Source: an uncultured Clostridia bacterium
GTDB lineage: Bacteria; Bacillota; Clostridia; Oscillospirales; Acutalibacteraceae
Direction of reading: 5' to 3'
Assembly: GCA_947624865.1 (NCBI GenBank)
Contig: CANQMH010000016.1
Coordinates: forward strand, 1-32,494
Length of the DNA stretch: 32,494 bases
Numbering within the stretch: position 1 is the stretch's first letter; each line of letters begins with the position of its first letter. The position numbers and the translations under genes were made by a program. The notes under the pieces were generated by a model that saw only the letters and a list, made by a program, of their open reading frames with translations, was not told where the DNA came from and made no database searches. Below, one piece after another: positions 7,201-14,014 of this stretch.

Positions 7201-7797
7201 AATATAAGCTGTAATGTTTACAAATTTGCAGACCGCACATATAATTGTGTTGCTACAAGCACTCCTCTTGATATAATTGCATCAACAGCAGATTCAAAAA
7301 CCTTTAATTTGTCGCCGTCTTCTTCCAGGGAAAAAAGTCTTACTATTTACGGTGCTCCTCAGGGATCGGTATTAAGCTTTATTTATGATTCCAACGCAAA
7401 TACTCTTACAATAAGCTATGACTTGACCGGAGAAGCACCTGTTCCTCAAAAATCCGATTATGCACTTTGCTACTATACCTCCGAACATCCTTGGACGCAG
7501 ATAGACACATTCTTTATTCAGGAGTCAGATAACATTCACATCCTAAGCTTTACTGCCAGTTCGGATGAGAATGTAAGTCTTAATGTGTATAATACAGCTG
7601 ACAGCACCTACAACTGTGTTGCCGGCAGCACCCCTGTTATCATTCCCGAGGATACAACTTTTTCTGATATATTTGAGCTTACGTCTTCTTCCTCCAAAGG
7701 AAAAAGCCTTACAATATATGGGATAAAAACAGGTATGATAATTGAATTTACATATGATTCCAACGCAAATACCCTTACAATAAGCCATAATATTTAA
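4246..7797 (+). CDS. Secreted dockerin protein with calcineurin-like phosphoesterase and CBM26-like modules
   Basis: 1183 residues. Order: signal peptide (1 to about 35); beta-rich region (about 40-150); metallophosphoesterase (about 150-440) with all blocks present: D155xH157, G190-D191, G224-NHD (N225 H226 D227), H314/H316 and GHTH (360-363); CBM26-like module (about 480-565: YYFVNTLKW, IWPGYG); Ser/Thr/Pro linker with four 11-residue repeats (591-634); type I dockerin (658-720) with calcium loops DVNGDADITIVD and NVDGDADITIMD; helical segment (about 735-815); a second CBM26-like module (about 820-940); two homologous repeats of about 115 residues (946-1060, 1069-1183). It is probably exported and docked on a cohesin scaffold, acting on a phosphoester near starch; the substrate is unknown. 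The dockerin is internal. AAAGGAGAG precedes ATG. An AraC regulator follows. Confidence 0.88.
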   Translation: MKIYSKFRKQFISIMLCLSIVASTFLMSIGSAYALITEDSISYNFTGSDANTAGYAEGTVTLASAEGGTYYLYWADKNGKPLEGYYEITSMTLSENETGDFEFGYHTAIPADAEKIIAVKSGSSSEACAVYNLPDEKVLPYSSGETLYTFNSYSDIHIDQDNFYENAEENWASALKFAVNKNTDFIVSSGDSITNASSPKKEWDTYEKILANSGYLNPIYESNGNHDLRTGASTGTKAFVKASGTDNTIENYDANKPYYSVTEKTTGDLFIFMALEYVYNPSYGDEFSDEQLAWVQKLLEENYGKGINIYLVEHSHIQGYGAGDNTKNPYYKAGLSTQYMSTVKFKSLLQKYPDIIWISGHTHEDYNMGYNYSNENGKACNMIHNSSVAGPTHQSTESHSLDYTFYKGLSQGYYVAVYDDSVIFYGANVCDEKIYPAYSYIMNGSRQSDEDATNPTDPLETTPPTAATGSTLGDDAETTNYYFVNTLKWQFVNCYAWSDSDKNTCIWPGYGCTYFATDEYGNDIYYVKVPSSLDKIIFNNAGNGKQTVDIELDGINDCFTPDGTTTSDKYNVNPSTWEGFIPTDPVVSDPPETKSTEETTPSETKSTEETTPSETESTEETTFPETKPTEESTPPLTTPTDDSTSPSTEPLPLQPFDIGDVNGDADITIVDATYIKMYLVDLMSFSEAQKTAANVDGDADITIMDATCIQKYLVELIKNFPALEKTDEVNIAKNTNFLAGVQTYSLDTSLDNAKEALSYYYQFSSYDQYQAIKKLYYNYLSLDNPSEETKNSISAELENAINDLKTIADYIMAKDFYNGYNKDLVLYFAAPDEWLDLKYTVKANVCFDSADNSWGQHKMIQTTDNYNGLTVFRYTYSSMDFVSDSIDTLQFQAYEGSDWKAQFVAESSKTLCDSINGKLYDSKTGQWVTYTPSEGTKDVVDPLPNADYALNYYSNSHKWDTFDTLFTQQTDGIYTLDFTVPANEGNISCNVYKFADRTYNCVATSTPLDIIASTADSKTFNLSPSSSREKSLTIYGAPQGSVLSFIYDSNANTLTISYDLTGEAPVPQKSDYALCYYTSEHPWTQIDTFFIQESDNIHILSFTASSDENVSLNVYNTADSTYNCVAGSTPVIIPEDTTFSDIFELTSSSSKGKSLTIYGIKTGMIIEFTYDSNANTLTISHNI
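6016..6147 (+). repeat. Four tandem 33-bp repeats coding the Ser/Thr/Glu linker
   Basis: Units start at 6016, 6049, 6082 and 6115 and encode 11 residues of the form (P/S)ETKSTEETTP. Units 1 and 2 differ by one base change in the first codon, so expansion looks recent. Copy number probably varies between strains. Confidence 0.9.
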
Positions 7798-7826
7798 TAG
7801 AATCTGCCGTGTTTTTCTTTAAAAAA

Positions 7827-7862
7827 GCATTATCCGTATTAAAACTTTAATACGGATAATGC
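7827..7862. promoter_or_regulatory. Perfect 16-bp palindrome between the dockerin gene and araC-type gene
   Basis: GCATTATCCGTATTAA (7827-7842) and its exact complement (7847-7862) flank a 4-base loop AACT. On the plus strand no T-run follows, so it is a weak terminator for the dockerin gene. On the minus strand TTTTTTAAAG follows. It ends 18 bases before the regulator's start, so it could be an operator or an mRNA end-protecting hairpin. Confidence 0.6.
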
Positions 7863-7880
7863 ACATTAAATGGTGATATG

Positions 7881-8714
7881 ATGAAGTATTTTTTTGAAGT
7901 AGTAAAATATGATGATAATCTCCCCGGCAAAGTTTTAATGCAGCACAAGCCCGGAAAAAGATGCGATACTAACCTGCATTGGCACAAAGAGCTGGAGTTT
8001 GTTTATATGATAAACGGAACTTTAGAAGTGAGGATCAACGGCAACAGCTTTCAGATAAATGATAACGAATTTTATTTTTGCAACAGCGAGGAAATTCATA
8101 TTACAAATGCGCCAGATAAAAATAAGGTAATAAAATATATTGTAATACTTCTTTCATATGAATATCTCCGTCCTTTTTTCAAAAAAATAGATTCTATTAA
8201 CTTTTCTATGAATAACAGTGCAAAACAAAAGCTTATACCTCTTTTTAAAGAAATGATAAAATACGCCGAAAGTGACGATTCCTTCAAGACCTTAAATATG
8301 AAATCCGTCATGATGAAAATTTATCATATTCTTTTAAGTGAATGTTCCGTTTATAAAAAGAATGCCTTTTCTTTAAATGTTCCTGAGAAATTCATTTATG
8401 CCAAAAAAATAATTGAGTATATAGGAAGTAACTACGTGGATGATATCTCTCTTAAGGAAATGGCAGATATGGTAGGCCTTTCACCTGCTTATTTTTCACA
8501 ATACTTTAAAAGCATTACCGAAACAAGTCCTATACAATACTTAAATCTTGTAAGGCTGGATCACGCACTTTCCGATATGCTTAATTATAATGAAAGTGTA
8601 ACACAGGCTTCAATGAACAACGGCTTTGCAAGTGTTAAGGCTTTCATTGAAATCTGTAAAAAGGTTTACGGCTGTACTCCGGTACAATATAAAAAAAGAT
8701 ACGGTAATAATTAA
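7881..8714 (+). CDS. AraC-family transcriptional regulator
   Basis: About 277 residues. The N-terminal half is a cupin-type sensor domain (HWHKELEFVYMINGTLEVRI, residues about 34-53, then FQINDNEFYFCNSEEIH). The C-terminal 100 residues hold the two helix-turn-helix motifs of the AraC family: DISLKEMADMVGLSPAYFSQYF, then SVTQASMNNGFASVKAFIEICKKVYGCTPVQYKKR. Members of this type usually activate sugar-use genes on binding a sugar. Its position just after the dockerin gene suggests a link to polysaccharide use, which is inference. Two ATGs occur in tandem (7878, 7881); GGTGAT (7872-7877) fits the second better. The perfect palindrome just upstream may be an operator. No transporter genes accompany it. 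Confidence 0.88.
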   Translation: MKYFFEVVKYDDNLPGKVLMQHKPGKRCDTNLHWHKELEFVYMINGTLEVRINGNSFQINDNEFYFCNSEEIHITNAPDKNKVIKYIVILLSYEYLRPFFKKIDSINFSMNNSAKQKLIPLFKEMIKYAESDDSFKTLNMKSVMMKIYHILLSECSVYKKNAFSLNVPEKFIYAKKIIEYIGSNYVDDISLKEMADMVGLSPAYFSQYFKSITETSPIQYLNLVRLDHALSDMLNYNESVTQASMNNGFASVKAFIEICKKVYGCTPVQYKKRYGNN

Positions 8715-8751
8715 AAATTATTTATTTGTGTAAACCTTATTGTAAGTACTG

Positions 8752-8782
8752 TCTAAAATAAAAAAGTGCGGCAGAGCACTTC
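8752..8782 (-). terminator. Intrinsic terminator, minus strand, downstream of sigK
   Basis: On the minus strand AAGTGC (8781-8776), loop TCTGCC and GCACTT (8769-8764) are followed by TTTTATTTTAG. It lies beyond a second hairpin at 8800-8829. Confidence 0.7.
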
Positions 8783-8799
8783 AAATACATCTTATAAGC

Positions 8800-8831
8800 A
8801 ACAGACACAGCCGCAGGGTTGTGTCTGTTTT
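8800..8831. terminator. Hairpin between convergent araC-type and sigK genes
   Basis: CAGACACAGCC (8802-8812) pairs with GGTTGTGTCTG (8817-8827) with one G-U, GCAG loop, followed on the plus strand by TTTTAC. It could end the regulator transcript. On the minus strand it lacks a T-run, and the T-rich hairpin at 8752-8782 serves sigK. Confidence 0.6.
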
Positions 8832-9525
8832 ACAAATTAGAGCTGTTTTCAAATCGTTTACGCAGCATTTTTAATGCTTTTGTCTCTATTCGGCTTACAT
8901 AAGAGCGCGAAATATTGAGAAGTTTTGCTACGTTCTTCTGAGTCATAGGTTCATTGCCGTTGAGTCCGTAGCGGAGTATAATTATCTTTTTTTCGCGTTC
9001 GCTGAGTTCTTCGTTGATAAACTGCCCCAGCTTTTGACTGTTGAGCTTAAAATCAAGCTCATCAATTATATTGTCATCTATCGACATGATATCGAGGAGT
9101 GTAAGCGGATTTCCGTCTTTGTCGGTATCTATAGTTTCATTTAGTGAAATATCCTGCGAGCTTTTCTTTGAATTGCGAAAATGCATAAGGATCTCATTTT
9201 CAATACATCTGCTGGCATATGAACTAAGGCGAATGTTTTTGTTTAAATCATAAGTGTTTATTGCTTTAATAAGTCCGATTGTTCCGATTGATACAAGATC
9301 ATCCTGCTCGCTCTGTGTTCCGTAATATTTTTTTATTATGTGAGCAACAAGCCTTAAATTATGCTCAACAAGCTTATTGCGCGCCTCAACATCTCCCTGA
9401 GCGCATTTTTCAAGATACAGACGTTCCTGCTTTTCCGACAGCGGTTTCGGGAATGAACCTCCTCCGCAGACATGAAGAATAAAAAAACAGATATACTGCC
9501 CCAAAAAACCAAGCAGTTCAGTCAC
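8830..9525 (-). CDS. sigK: RNA polymerase sporulation sigma factor SigK (pro-sigma-K)
   Basis: Late mother-cell sporulation sigma factor. The product of about 231 residues has a hydrophobic N-terminal pro-sequence (MTELLGFLGQYICFFILHV) followed by FPKPLSEKQERLYLE, aligning with Bacillus pro-sigma-K (AFPQPLSSSEE). Region 2 has GDVEARNKLVEHNLRLVAHI and DDLVSIGTIGLIKAI, then SSYASRCIENEILMHFR. Region 4 ends with the helix-turn-helix MTQKNVAKLLNISRSYVSRI. The family protein is made inactive on membrane and released by SpoIVFB-type cleavage. The start chosen is GTG at 9525 with GGTGG just before it; a TTG at 9540 would add five residues without a better site. The gene is uninterrupted, with no skin-type insertion. 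An ATA...ATACT pair upstream could be a sigma-E-like promoter (weak). Confidence 0.92.
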   Translation of the reverse strand: MTELLGFLGQYICFFILHVCGGGSFPKPLSEKQERLYLEKCAQGDVEARNKLVEHNLRLVAHIIKKYYGTQSEQDDLVSIGTIGLIKAINTYDLNKNIRLSSYASRCIENEILMHFRNSKKSSQDISLNETIDTDKDGNPLTLLDIMSIDDNIIDELDFKLNSQKLGQFINEELSEREKKIIILRYGLNGNEPMTQKNVAKLLNISRSYVSRIETKALKMLRKRFENSSNL

Positions 9526-9697
9526 ATTACCACCATCCAACTGTTCATATTCAGTATAATTCTATTCGGTTCATATGTCGAATTTGCCTGTACAAAAAAT
9601 AATTTTGAATAATTCTGTTATGTAGTAATAAAGTCCTTGATAATGATAGTGGATTGTTTTATACTATAATTGAGAGAATATTATTTGGGTGGAAATT

Positions 9698-10456
9698 ATG
9701 AAAAAATTTATTTCGTGGAATGTAAACGGACTCAGAGCCTGCGTGACAAAAGGTTTTCTTGATTATTTTAATGAAGCAGACGCTGATATTTTTTGCGTGC
9801 AGGAAACAAAATTGCAAAGCGGACAGATTGATCTTGACTTGCCGGGTTACCATCAGTACTGGAATTATGCCGAAAAAAAGGGATATTCGGGTACGGCTAT
9901 GTTTTGTAAGAAAGAGCCGTTGTCGGTTTTATACGGCATAGGAATTGAAGAGCACGACAAAGAGGGAAGAGTTATTACTGCGGAATTTGACAGTTATTAT
10001 GTTGTTACCTGTTACACGCCCAATTCTCAGAACGAGCTGAAAAGACTGGATTACAGAATGAAATGGGAAGATGATTTTAAAGCCTATCTTAAAAATCTTG
10101 AAAAATCAAAACCTGTTATACTTTGCGGAGATTTGAATGTGGCACATAATGAAATTGATTTGAAAAATCCTAAAACAAACCGCACAAATGCAGGCTTTAC
10201 CGACGAGGAGAGAGCCAAAATTTCTGCTCTGCTTGAAAGCGGATTTATAGATACTTTCAGATATTTTAATCCTGACAAGACAGGAATATATTCGTGGTGG
10301 TCATACCGTTTCAAAGCAAGAGAAAAGAACGCTGGCTGGAGAATTGATTATTTCATTGCGTCAGAGTCCTTAAAAAATCATCTTATAAGCGCAGATATTC
10401 ACACTGAAGTTATGGGTTCCGACCATTGTCCCGTTGAGCTTGTTACAGACATTTAA
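9698..10456 (+). CDS. exoA: Exodeoxyribonuclease III / AP endonuclease
   Basis: Repairs abasic sites in DNA by cutting 5' to the lesion and has 3'-5' exonuclease activity. The 252-residue product matches the xth/ExoA length. Visible motifs are [12 protein letters not shown] at the N-terminus, the metal-binding glutamate in [27 protein letters not shown] with catalytic D and [16 protein letters not shown], and the C-terminal SDHCPVEL with the catalytic His. The start is ATG at 9698, preceded at 5 bases by GGGTGG; a GTG at 9689 is inside the ribosome site. It is divergent from sigK and apparently a single-gene unit. Confidence 0.97.
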   Translation: MKKFISWNVNGLRACVTKGFLDYFNEADADIFCVQETKLQSGQIDLDLPGYHQYWNYAEKKGYSGTAMFCKKEPLSVLYGIGIEEHDKEGRVITAEFDSYYVVTCYTPNSQNELKRLDYRMKWEDDFKAYLKNLEKSKPVILCGDLNVAHNEIDLKNPKTNRTNAGFTDEERAKISALLESGFIDTFRYFNPDKTGIYSWWSYRFKAREKNAGWRIDYFIASESLKNHLISADIHTEVMGSDHCPVELVTDI

Positions 10457-10503
10457 TCCATTAAAAACAGTGGTTTGCAGAGTAATATTTATGTAATTTG
10501 CCT

Positions 10504-10533
10504 ATGACAAAACTTTAATATTTGTGGTATAAT
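10504..10533 (+). promoter_or_regulatory. Promoter of the CarD-like gene
   Basis: -35 ATGACA (10504-10509), 18-bp spacer, extended -10 TGGTATAAT (TATAAT at 10528-10533). The predicted start is about 10540, just before the leader hairpin. Confidence 0.7.
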
Positions 10534-10549
10534 ATTATTATAAATCAAC

Positions 10550-10603
10550 GTGTAGTTTGTTATCAGACGTAAGTCCGGTTGACAAGCTGCACTTTTATTT
10601 TAT
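10550..10603 (+). promoter_or_regulatory. Hairpin plus T-rich tail in the CarD-like leader (possible attenuator)
   Basis: GTGTAGTTTGT (10550-10560) pairs along all 11 bases (two G-U) with ACAAGCTGCAC (10582-10592). Most of the inner bases also pair, capped by GAC-GTAA-GTC. The tail is TTTTATTTTATT. It lies between promoter and start codon and would stop transcription unless bypassed. I do not recognise a known riboswitch. Confidence 0.55.
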
Positions 10604-10621
10604 TATCAGGGGTGATAATGT

Positions 10622-11128
10622 ATGTTTGCAGTCGGAGAAAAAGTAATGTACAGCGTAAACGGTGTTTGTGAGATTACGCAGATCACCGAGCGTGAAATAG
10701 GGAAAAAGAAGATTAGATATTATGTCCTTAAACCTGTATATAATGATACCTCGACAGTTTTTGTTCCTACTGATAACGAAAATCTCGTAAAAAAAATGAA
10801 AAAGCTAATAACTTCGTCACAGCTTGATGATGTTATTAATGATTTGTCAAAACGTAATGTTAAGTGGAACAGCGACGATGTTTTGCGAAAACAGGAGTTT
10901 AGAAATATAATTTCTCTCGGAAATATTTCAGACATACTTGTTGTACTCAAGTCACTTTGGCTTCACAGCCTTGACCAGATGAACAAGGGGAGAAAGCTGC
11001 ATTTATCGGATGAAATTTTTCTAAAAGATGCAGAAAAAATGGTTAAGGAGGAAATATCCTGCGTAATCGGAGTTGACCGTGACGATATCATACCTTACAT
11101 TAAGAAGAAAATTATAGTTAATTGTTAA
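10622..11128 (+). CDS. CarD-like (CarD_CdnL_TRCF) transcription regulator
   Basis: 168 residues. The N-terminal 60 form the RNA-polymerase-interaction fold shared by CarD, CdnL and Mfd: FAVGEKVMYSVNGVCEITQI, then KKKIRYYVLKPVYNDTSTVF and VPTDNENLVKKM. The rest is helical, as in CarD-type proteins that stabilise the open promoter complex by contacting the polymerase beta subunit. The exact regulon is unknown. ATG follows GGGGTGAT at 10609-10616. It has its own promoter and leader and is ended by a strong terminator, so it is monocistronic. Regulation by the leader hairpin is possible. The family assignment is firm; the role in this organism is inference. Confidence 0.88.
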   Translation: MFAVGEKVMYSVNGVCEITQITEREIGKKKIRYYVLKPVYNDTSTVFVPTDNENLVKKMKKLITSSQLDDVINDLSKRNVKWNSDDVLRKQEFRNIISLGNISDILVVLKSLWLHSLDQMNKGRKLHLSDEIFLKDAEKMVKEEISCVIGVDRDDIIPYIKKKIIVNC

Positions 11129-11143
11129 TACAAAATAAAGAAT

Positions 11144-11182
11144 AAACAGCTCGCTTTATAAATAGGCGGGCTGTTTGTCATT
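11144..11182 (+). terminator. Intrinsic terminator after the CarD-like gene
   Basis: AAACAGCTCGC (11144-11154) pairs with GCGGGCTGTTT (11166-11176), one G-U pair, 11-base loop, followed by GTCATTTTG. Confidence 0.8.
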
Positions 11183-11246
11183 TTGCTTTATAAGAAATTG
11201 CTCGGTGATGTCCGGGAAAAGAAGGTATCTCATTTGCCAAATCTGT

Positions 11247-11336
11247 CTGCACGAATTGTGAGCGGAGTCACACCGCCTGCTCGAATTGTGAGCGGTGTCA
11301 AACCGCCTGCTCAAATTATGGGTGATATCACGTCGC
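11247..11336 (+). repeat. Three tandem copies of the 30-bp dispersed repeat
   Basis: Units begin at 11247, 11277 and 11307 at exact 30-bp spacing. Units 1 and 2 share CTGC.CGAATTGTGAGCGG and close with CCGC, giving a GCGG/CCGC hairpin. Unit 3 is diverged and holds GTGATATCAC. The array lies between the convergent CarD-like and hydrolase-like genes. There are no spacers and no T-runs. Confidence 0.85.
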
Positions 11337-11341
11337 TGAAA

Positions 11342-12478
11342 TTATTTATGTTTTTTCTTTTTGATTTTCGGCTTACGGTTTTCCTTTCTCAGAGGATTTA
11401 TATCCGAAAAATTATTTTTTGCACATTTAATGAAATTAAGCAGAGTAGAAAGAATGAGAGAGCGTGTTTTTGCGTCCATATTTTTTATGGATTTAAGAAT
11501 AACGCCTGAATTTTTACGCCAGTTTTCAACTATTTCATTAAAGGTTTTATCATCGGTATTTTCCAGTAAAGAAAATATACCCTCAATAAACTCTTTGCGC
11601 TGTTCTACGCTCATATCGGATACAAACTGAGATATTGTATGGTCGAAAAATACGCTCGTATTTGTCATACGGTTCAGGGGGATCAGGCTGTTCCGCTTAA
11701 TTTCCCACGAGTAAATATCGTGCTGTAAAAAGCCTTTCTGACTGCTTTTTACAATCGTATAGTCCTCTTCGTGTTCAAACATCATTCCAAAGATTGATGA
11801 CTGCGGAACATAGGTGTGGATTTTGTCCTTGACAGCCTTGAATCCGCTTTGCTCAATTGACTTGCCGTCAAATCCCGGACCGTCGTGGTTATATACTGCT
11901 ATAATTCTGTTTTGAATCTCCTCGGAACAGAATGCCGAGGCATATACAGCAAGGTTTCCGCCCTTTGAATGACCGCCGAGTATGAACGAACCGTCAATAT
12001 TTTTTGCCGCCTTTTCAAGATATTCAACAGCCATGAGCTGCGAAGGCAGGGGAAACATATAATACATATTGAAATCTTCCTGCCAGCCTACAATTGTATT
12101 GTCCGTGCCTCTGAACGATATGTAATGACAGTCTTTGGATATTTCAATAATTACCGCAGAAAACTGCATTTGTTTTTCTTGCTCAATTATGTTAACATAG
12201 CCCGAAAGCTGCATATTTTCAAATCGCGGACTGTTAGCGGCGTATTTCAGCAAATCTGTATCGCCTTCCCAGAGGATTTTATCTTTATTCTCCTCCGAGC
12301 TGAAAAACTTATCGGCAGTGTTGTAAATTGTTATTTTATCCTTGATTTCGGTTGGAACAACCCCGTCAAACGGACAGTAAGACAGTCGGGACAGTATAAG
12401 AGCGTCAACATCATTAAAGCTGTCGCTCTCTATACTCAGATCACCTCTCCAGTCAAAGTAATCAAATATATTTGCCAT
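11342..12478 (-). CDS. DUF2974 / Mbeg1-like alpha/beta-hydrolase (lipase-like)
   Basis: 378 residues from ATG at 12478 (MANIFDYFDWRGDLS). The core shows lipase-class-3-like features: HYISFRGTDNTIVGWQEDF, the nucleophile elbow GGHSKGGNLAVYA (serine in GHSKG), a following NHDGPGFDG that could supply the acid, and a downstream histidine (VFFDHTIS). The C-terminus is lysine-rich. Proteins of this kind are annotated as DUF2974 or Mbeg1-like, and their substrate is not known to me. No signal peptide, so probably cytoplasmic. The start is preceded by AGGGTGATTAGG; an upstream 14-residue extension has no ribosome site. A promoter at 12500-12528 lies close, so the gene is probably transcribed alone. 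Confidence 0.82.
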   Translation of the reverse strand: MANIFDYFDWRGDLSIESDSFNDVDALILSRLSYCPFDGVVPTEIKDKITIYNTADKFFSSEENKDKILWEGDTDLLKYAANSPRFENMQLSGYVNIIEQEKQMQFSAVIIEISKDCHYISFRGTDNTIVGWQEDFNMYYMFPLPSQLMAVEYLEKAAKNIDGSFILGGHSKGGNLAVYASAFCSEEIQNRIIAVYNHDGPGFDGKSIEQSGFKAVKDKIHTYVPQSSIFGMMFEHEEDYTIVKSSQKGFLQHDIYSWEIKRNSLIPLNRMTNTSVFFDHTISQFVSDMSVEQRKEFIEGIFSLLENTDDKTFNEIVENWRKNSGVILKSIKNMDAKTRSLILSTLLNFIKCAKNNFSDINPLRKENRKPKIKKKKHK

Positions 12479-12499
12479 AATCCTAATCACCCTGATTAA

Positions 12500-12528
12500 A
12501 GTATATTCCTTGTAAGACAAAAAATCAA
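12500..12528 (-). promoter_or_regulatory. Promoter of the DUF2974-like gene
   Basis: Minus strand: -35 TTGATT (12528-12523), 17-bp spacer, -10 TATACT (12505-12500), about 22 bases before the start codon at 12478. The leader is therefore very short. Confidence 0.6.
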
Positions 12529-12564
12529 CTGATCTGTTTTAAAAGGCAACTATCAACTATTTAT

Positions 12565-12597
12565 ATAAAAATAACGGACGCCGTATTGACGTCCGTT
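12565..12597 (-). terminator. Intrinsic terminator after the LPG-synthase-like membrane gene
   Basis: Minus strand AACGGACG (12597-12590) and CGTCCGTT (12580-12573) flank a 9-base loop and are followed by ATTTTTATATA. Confidence 0.8.
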
Positions 12598-12600
12598 AAA

Positions 12601-13725
12601 TTAATTTGCATTAATATTTTGTTTTTCCAATTCACGCTTCTGTTCATCATCAGCTTTTTTGCCTTTGGTAAAGTAAGAAAACGGAGCGGAAATTACTATT
12701 GCTCCATAGTAGGTAACAAATCTCCACAATAGTATAGCAGGCTTTATTTTGTTTATTCCTCCGATTATAAAGAATTGTCCGAAGTACATAGTAAATGCAA
12801 GTTCGGCACCGCCCGAAGCACCCGGCAGGGGAACAAGATTTGATGTGAACAGTACAAACGACTGAATACAGATAAAATCAAAGAAAGTTGCAAGCGTTTG
12901 ACCGTTTGCGGCGGCGATTTGGGGCATTCCGAAAGAAATATAAATAAAGTAGGGAACAGAGAGAATGGCAATTACCTGAATTAAGACAAGGAAGTATGAC
13001 CAAAAAAGAACCTTTGGATTTTTAAATAAATCCTTGTTTGACTGATGAAACATTTCAACCTCTGTATAAAGGCGTTCGGCTTTCTTCTCAGGATTTTTAA
13101 TAAATTTAATCTTCTTCATTATTTTATAAATCAACTTTATCAGTTTATGAGTTATTCCTTTGCAAAAAGAAACTATAAGAAAAAGTGCGGTAACAGCTAT
13201 TTGTACCGTGAAACCAATTACTATAAATAATGTTGACCATAATCCTGTAAAGGCACTTTGAAAATACTCAAATTTTGCAAAAACCGCAAAAATGCTGAAT
13301 GCGGTTGTAACGATCTGATAAACAATAAACTTCTGTGTCATACAGGCTGAGCCGAACCCTACGCCTATTTTCATTTTTGACATAAGATAAAGCTGCATTG
13401 GCTGTCCGCCGGTATTTGACGGTGTGATAGCGCCGAAAAATACTCCGACAAACGAAACTTTAAGCGCGTCAATAAATCTGAACGATTTATATTGCGACCT
13501 AACAAAAATAAGCGTTACAAAAGTATCAATAATTATATTAAAATCGTAAGCAAAAAGTGCTGCGATAATCCATCCTATGCTGAAACTGCCCGGAGTCGAA
13601 AGCAAGTCAATCAGACCGTCGTCAGATACAAAAAAATAAATAATGAGATAAATTGAAATTGCAGCAACAGCAAGATTAAAAATCAGCTTTCCGCTTATTT
13701 TAAACTTTTTTTTATTTTTTCCCAA
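12601..13725 (-). CDS. YbhN/UPF0104-type membrane protein (lysylphosphatidylglycerol synthase TM-region family)
   Basis: About 374 residues with 7-8 hydrophobic segments. It shows the family marks TPSNTGGQPMQLYLMSKM (after the third helix) and VPLPGASGGAELAF (late helix), typical of the flippase-like integral membrane half of MprF-type proteins. It lacks the C-terminal aminoacyl-transfer domain, so it cannot modify lipid by itself. A role in lipid or polyprenol-linked transfer is inference. The chosen start is TTG at 13725 (GKNKKKFKISG), 9 bases after AGGAG; an ATG at 13749 lacks a ribosome site. The C-terminus is charged (KADDEQKRELEKQ). Transcribed toward the DUF2974-like gene but ended by its own terminator. 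Confidence 0.85.
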   Translation of the reverse strand: MGKNKKKFKISGKLIFNLAVAAISIYLIIYFFVSDDGLIDLLSTPGSFSIGWIIAALFAYDFNIIIDTFVTLIFVRSQYKSFRFIDALKVSFVGVFFGAITPSNTGGQPMQLYLMSKMKIGVGFGSACMTQKFIVYQIVTTAFSIFAVFAKFEYFQSAFTGLWSTLFIVIGFTVQIAVTALFLIVSFCKGITHKLIKLIYKIMKKIKFIKNPEKKAERLYTEVEMFHQSNKDLFKNPKVLFWSYFLVLIQVIAILSVPYFIYISFGMPQIAAANGQTLATFFDFICIQSFVLFTSNLVPLPGASGGAELAFTMYFGQFFIIGGINKIKPAILLWRFVTYYGAIVISAPFSYFTKGKKADDEQKRELEKQNINAN

Positions 13726-13890
13726 GTTAATCTTCTCCTGCCATATCATATACGAGCGGAAATAATTATCAAACAGTATAATAATACATTTTTTTTGCGA
13801 AAAAAGCAACAACAAAATTGTAATAATAATATTGGTGTGTATATAGTGTTGTTTTAAAAGACAAAAACGAAAATAAAATAGTAAATATTG

Positions 13891-13909
13891 AATTACTTGT
13901 AAAGTAATT
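13891..13909. promoter_or_regulatory. Palindrome upstream of the four-helix membrane protein gene
   Basis: AATTACTT-GTA-AAGTAATT is a perfect 8-bp inverted repeat. Its right arm runs into TTGACT (13908-13913), and TATAAT follows at 13935-13940; the 21-bp gap is too long for a standard promoter. A possible operator only. Confidence 0.3.
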
Positions 13910-14014
13910 GACTATATGATAAAATAAACGAGGGTATAATTATTGGAGCAAAACAAAGCGGTTTTGCGAATACGCTGAAAATAATCGATAAAATTATTAA
14001 TAACGGGGCTGAGA

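Noticed and set aside
11247..11336. Tandem 30-bp repeats as a CRISPR array
   Set aside because: The units follow each other directly with no spacers, they diverge from copy to copy, and no cas genes are present.
11183..11509. A plus-strand reading frame of 108 codons between the CarD-like and hydrolase-like genes
   Set aside because: It is made of the three 30-bp repeats (peptide ARIVSGV repeated) and then runs antisense over the end of the hydrolase-like gene.
13726..13815. Longer N-terminus of the LPG-synthase-like membrane protein
   Set aside because: The upstream TTG and ATG have no ribosome site, the extra residues are unlike family starts, and AGGAG fits the TTG at 13725.
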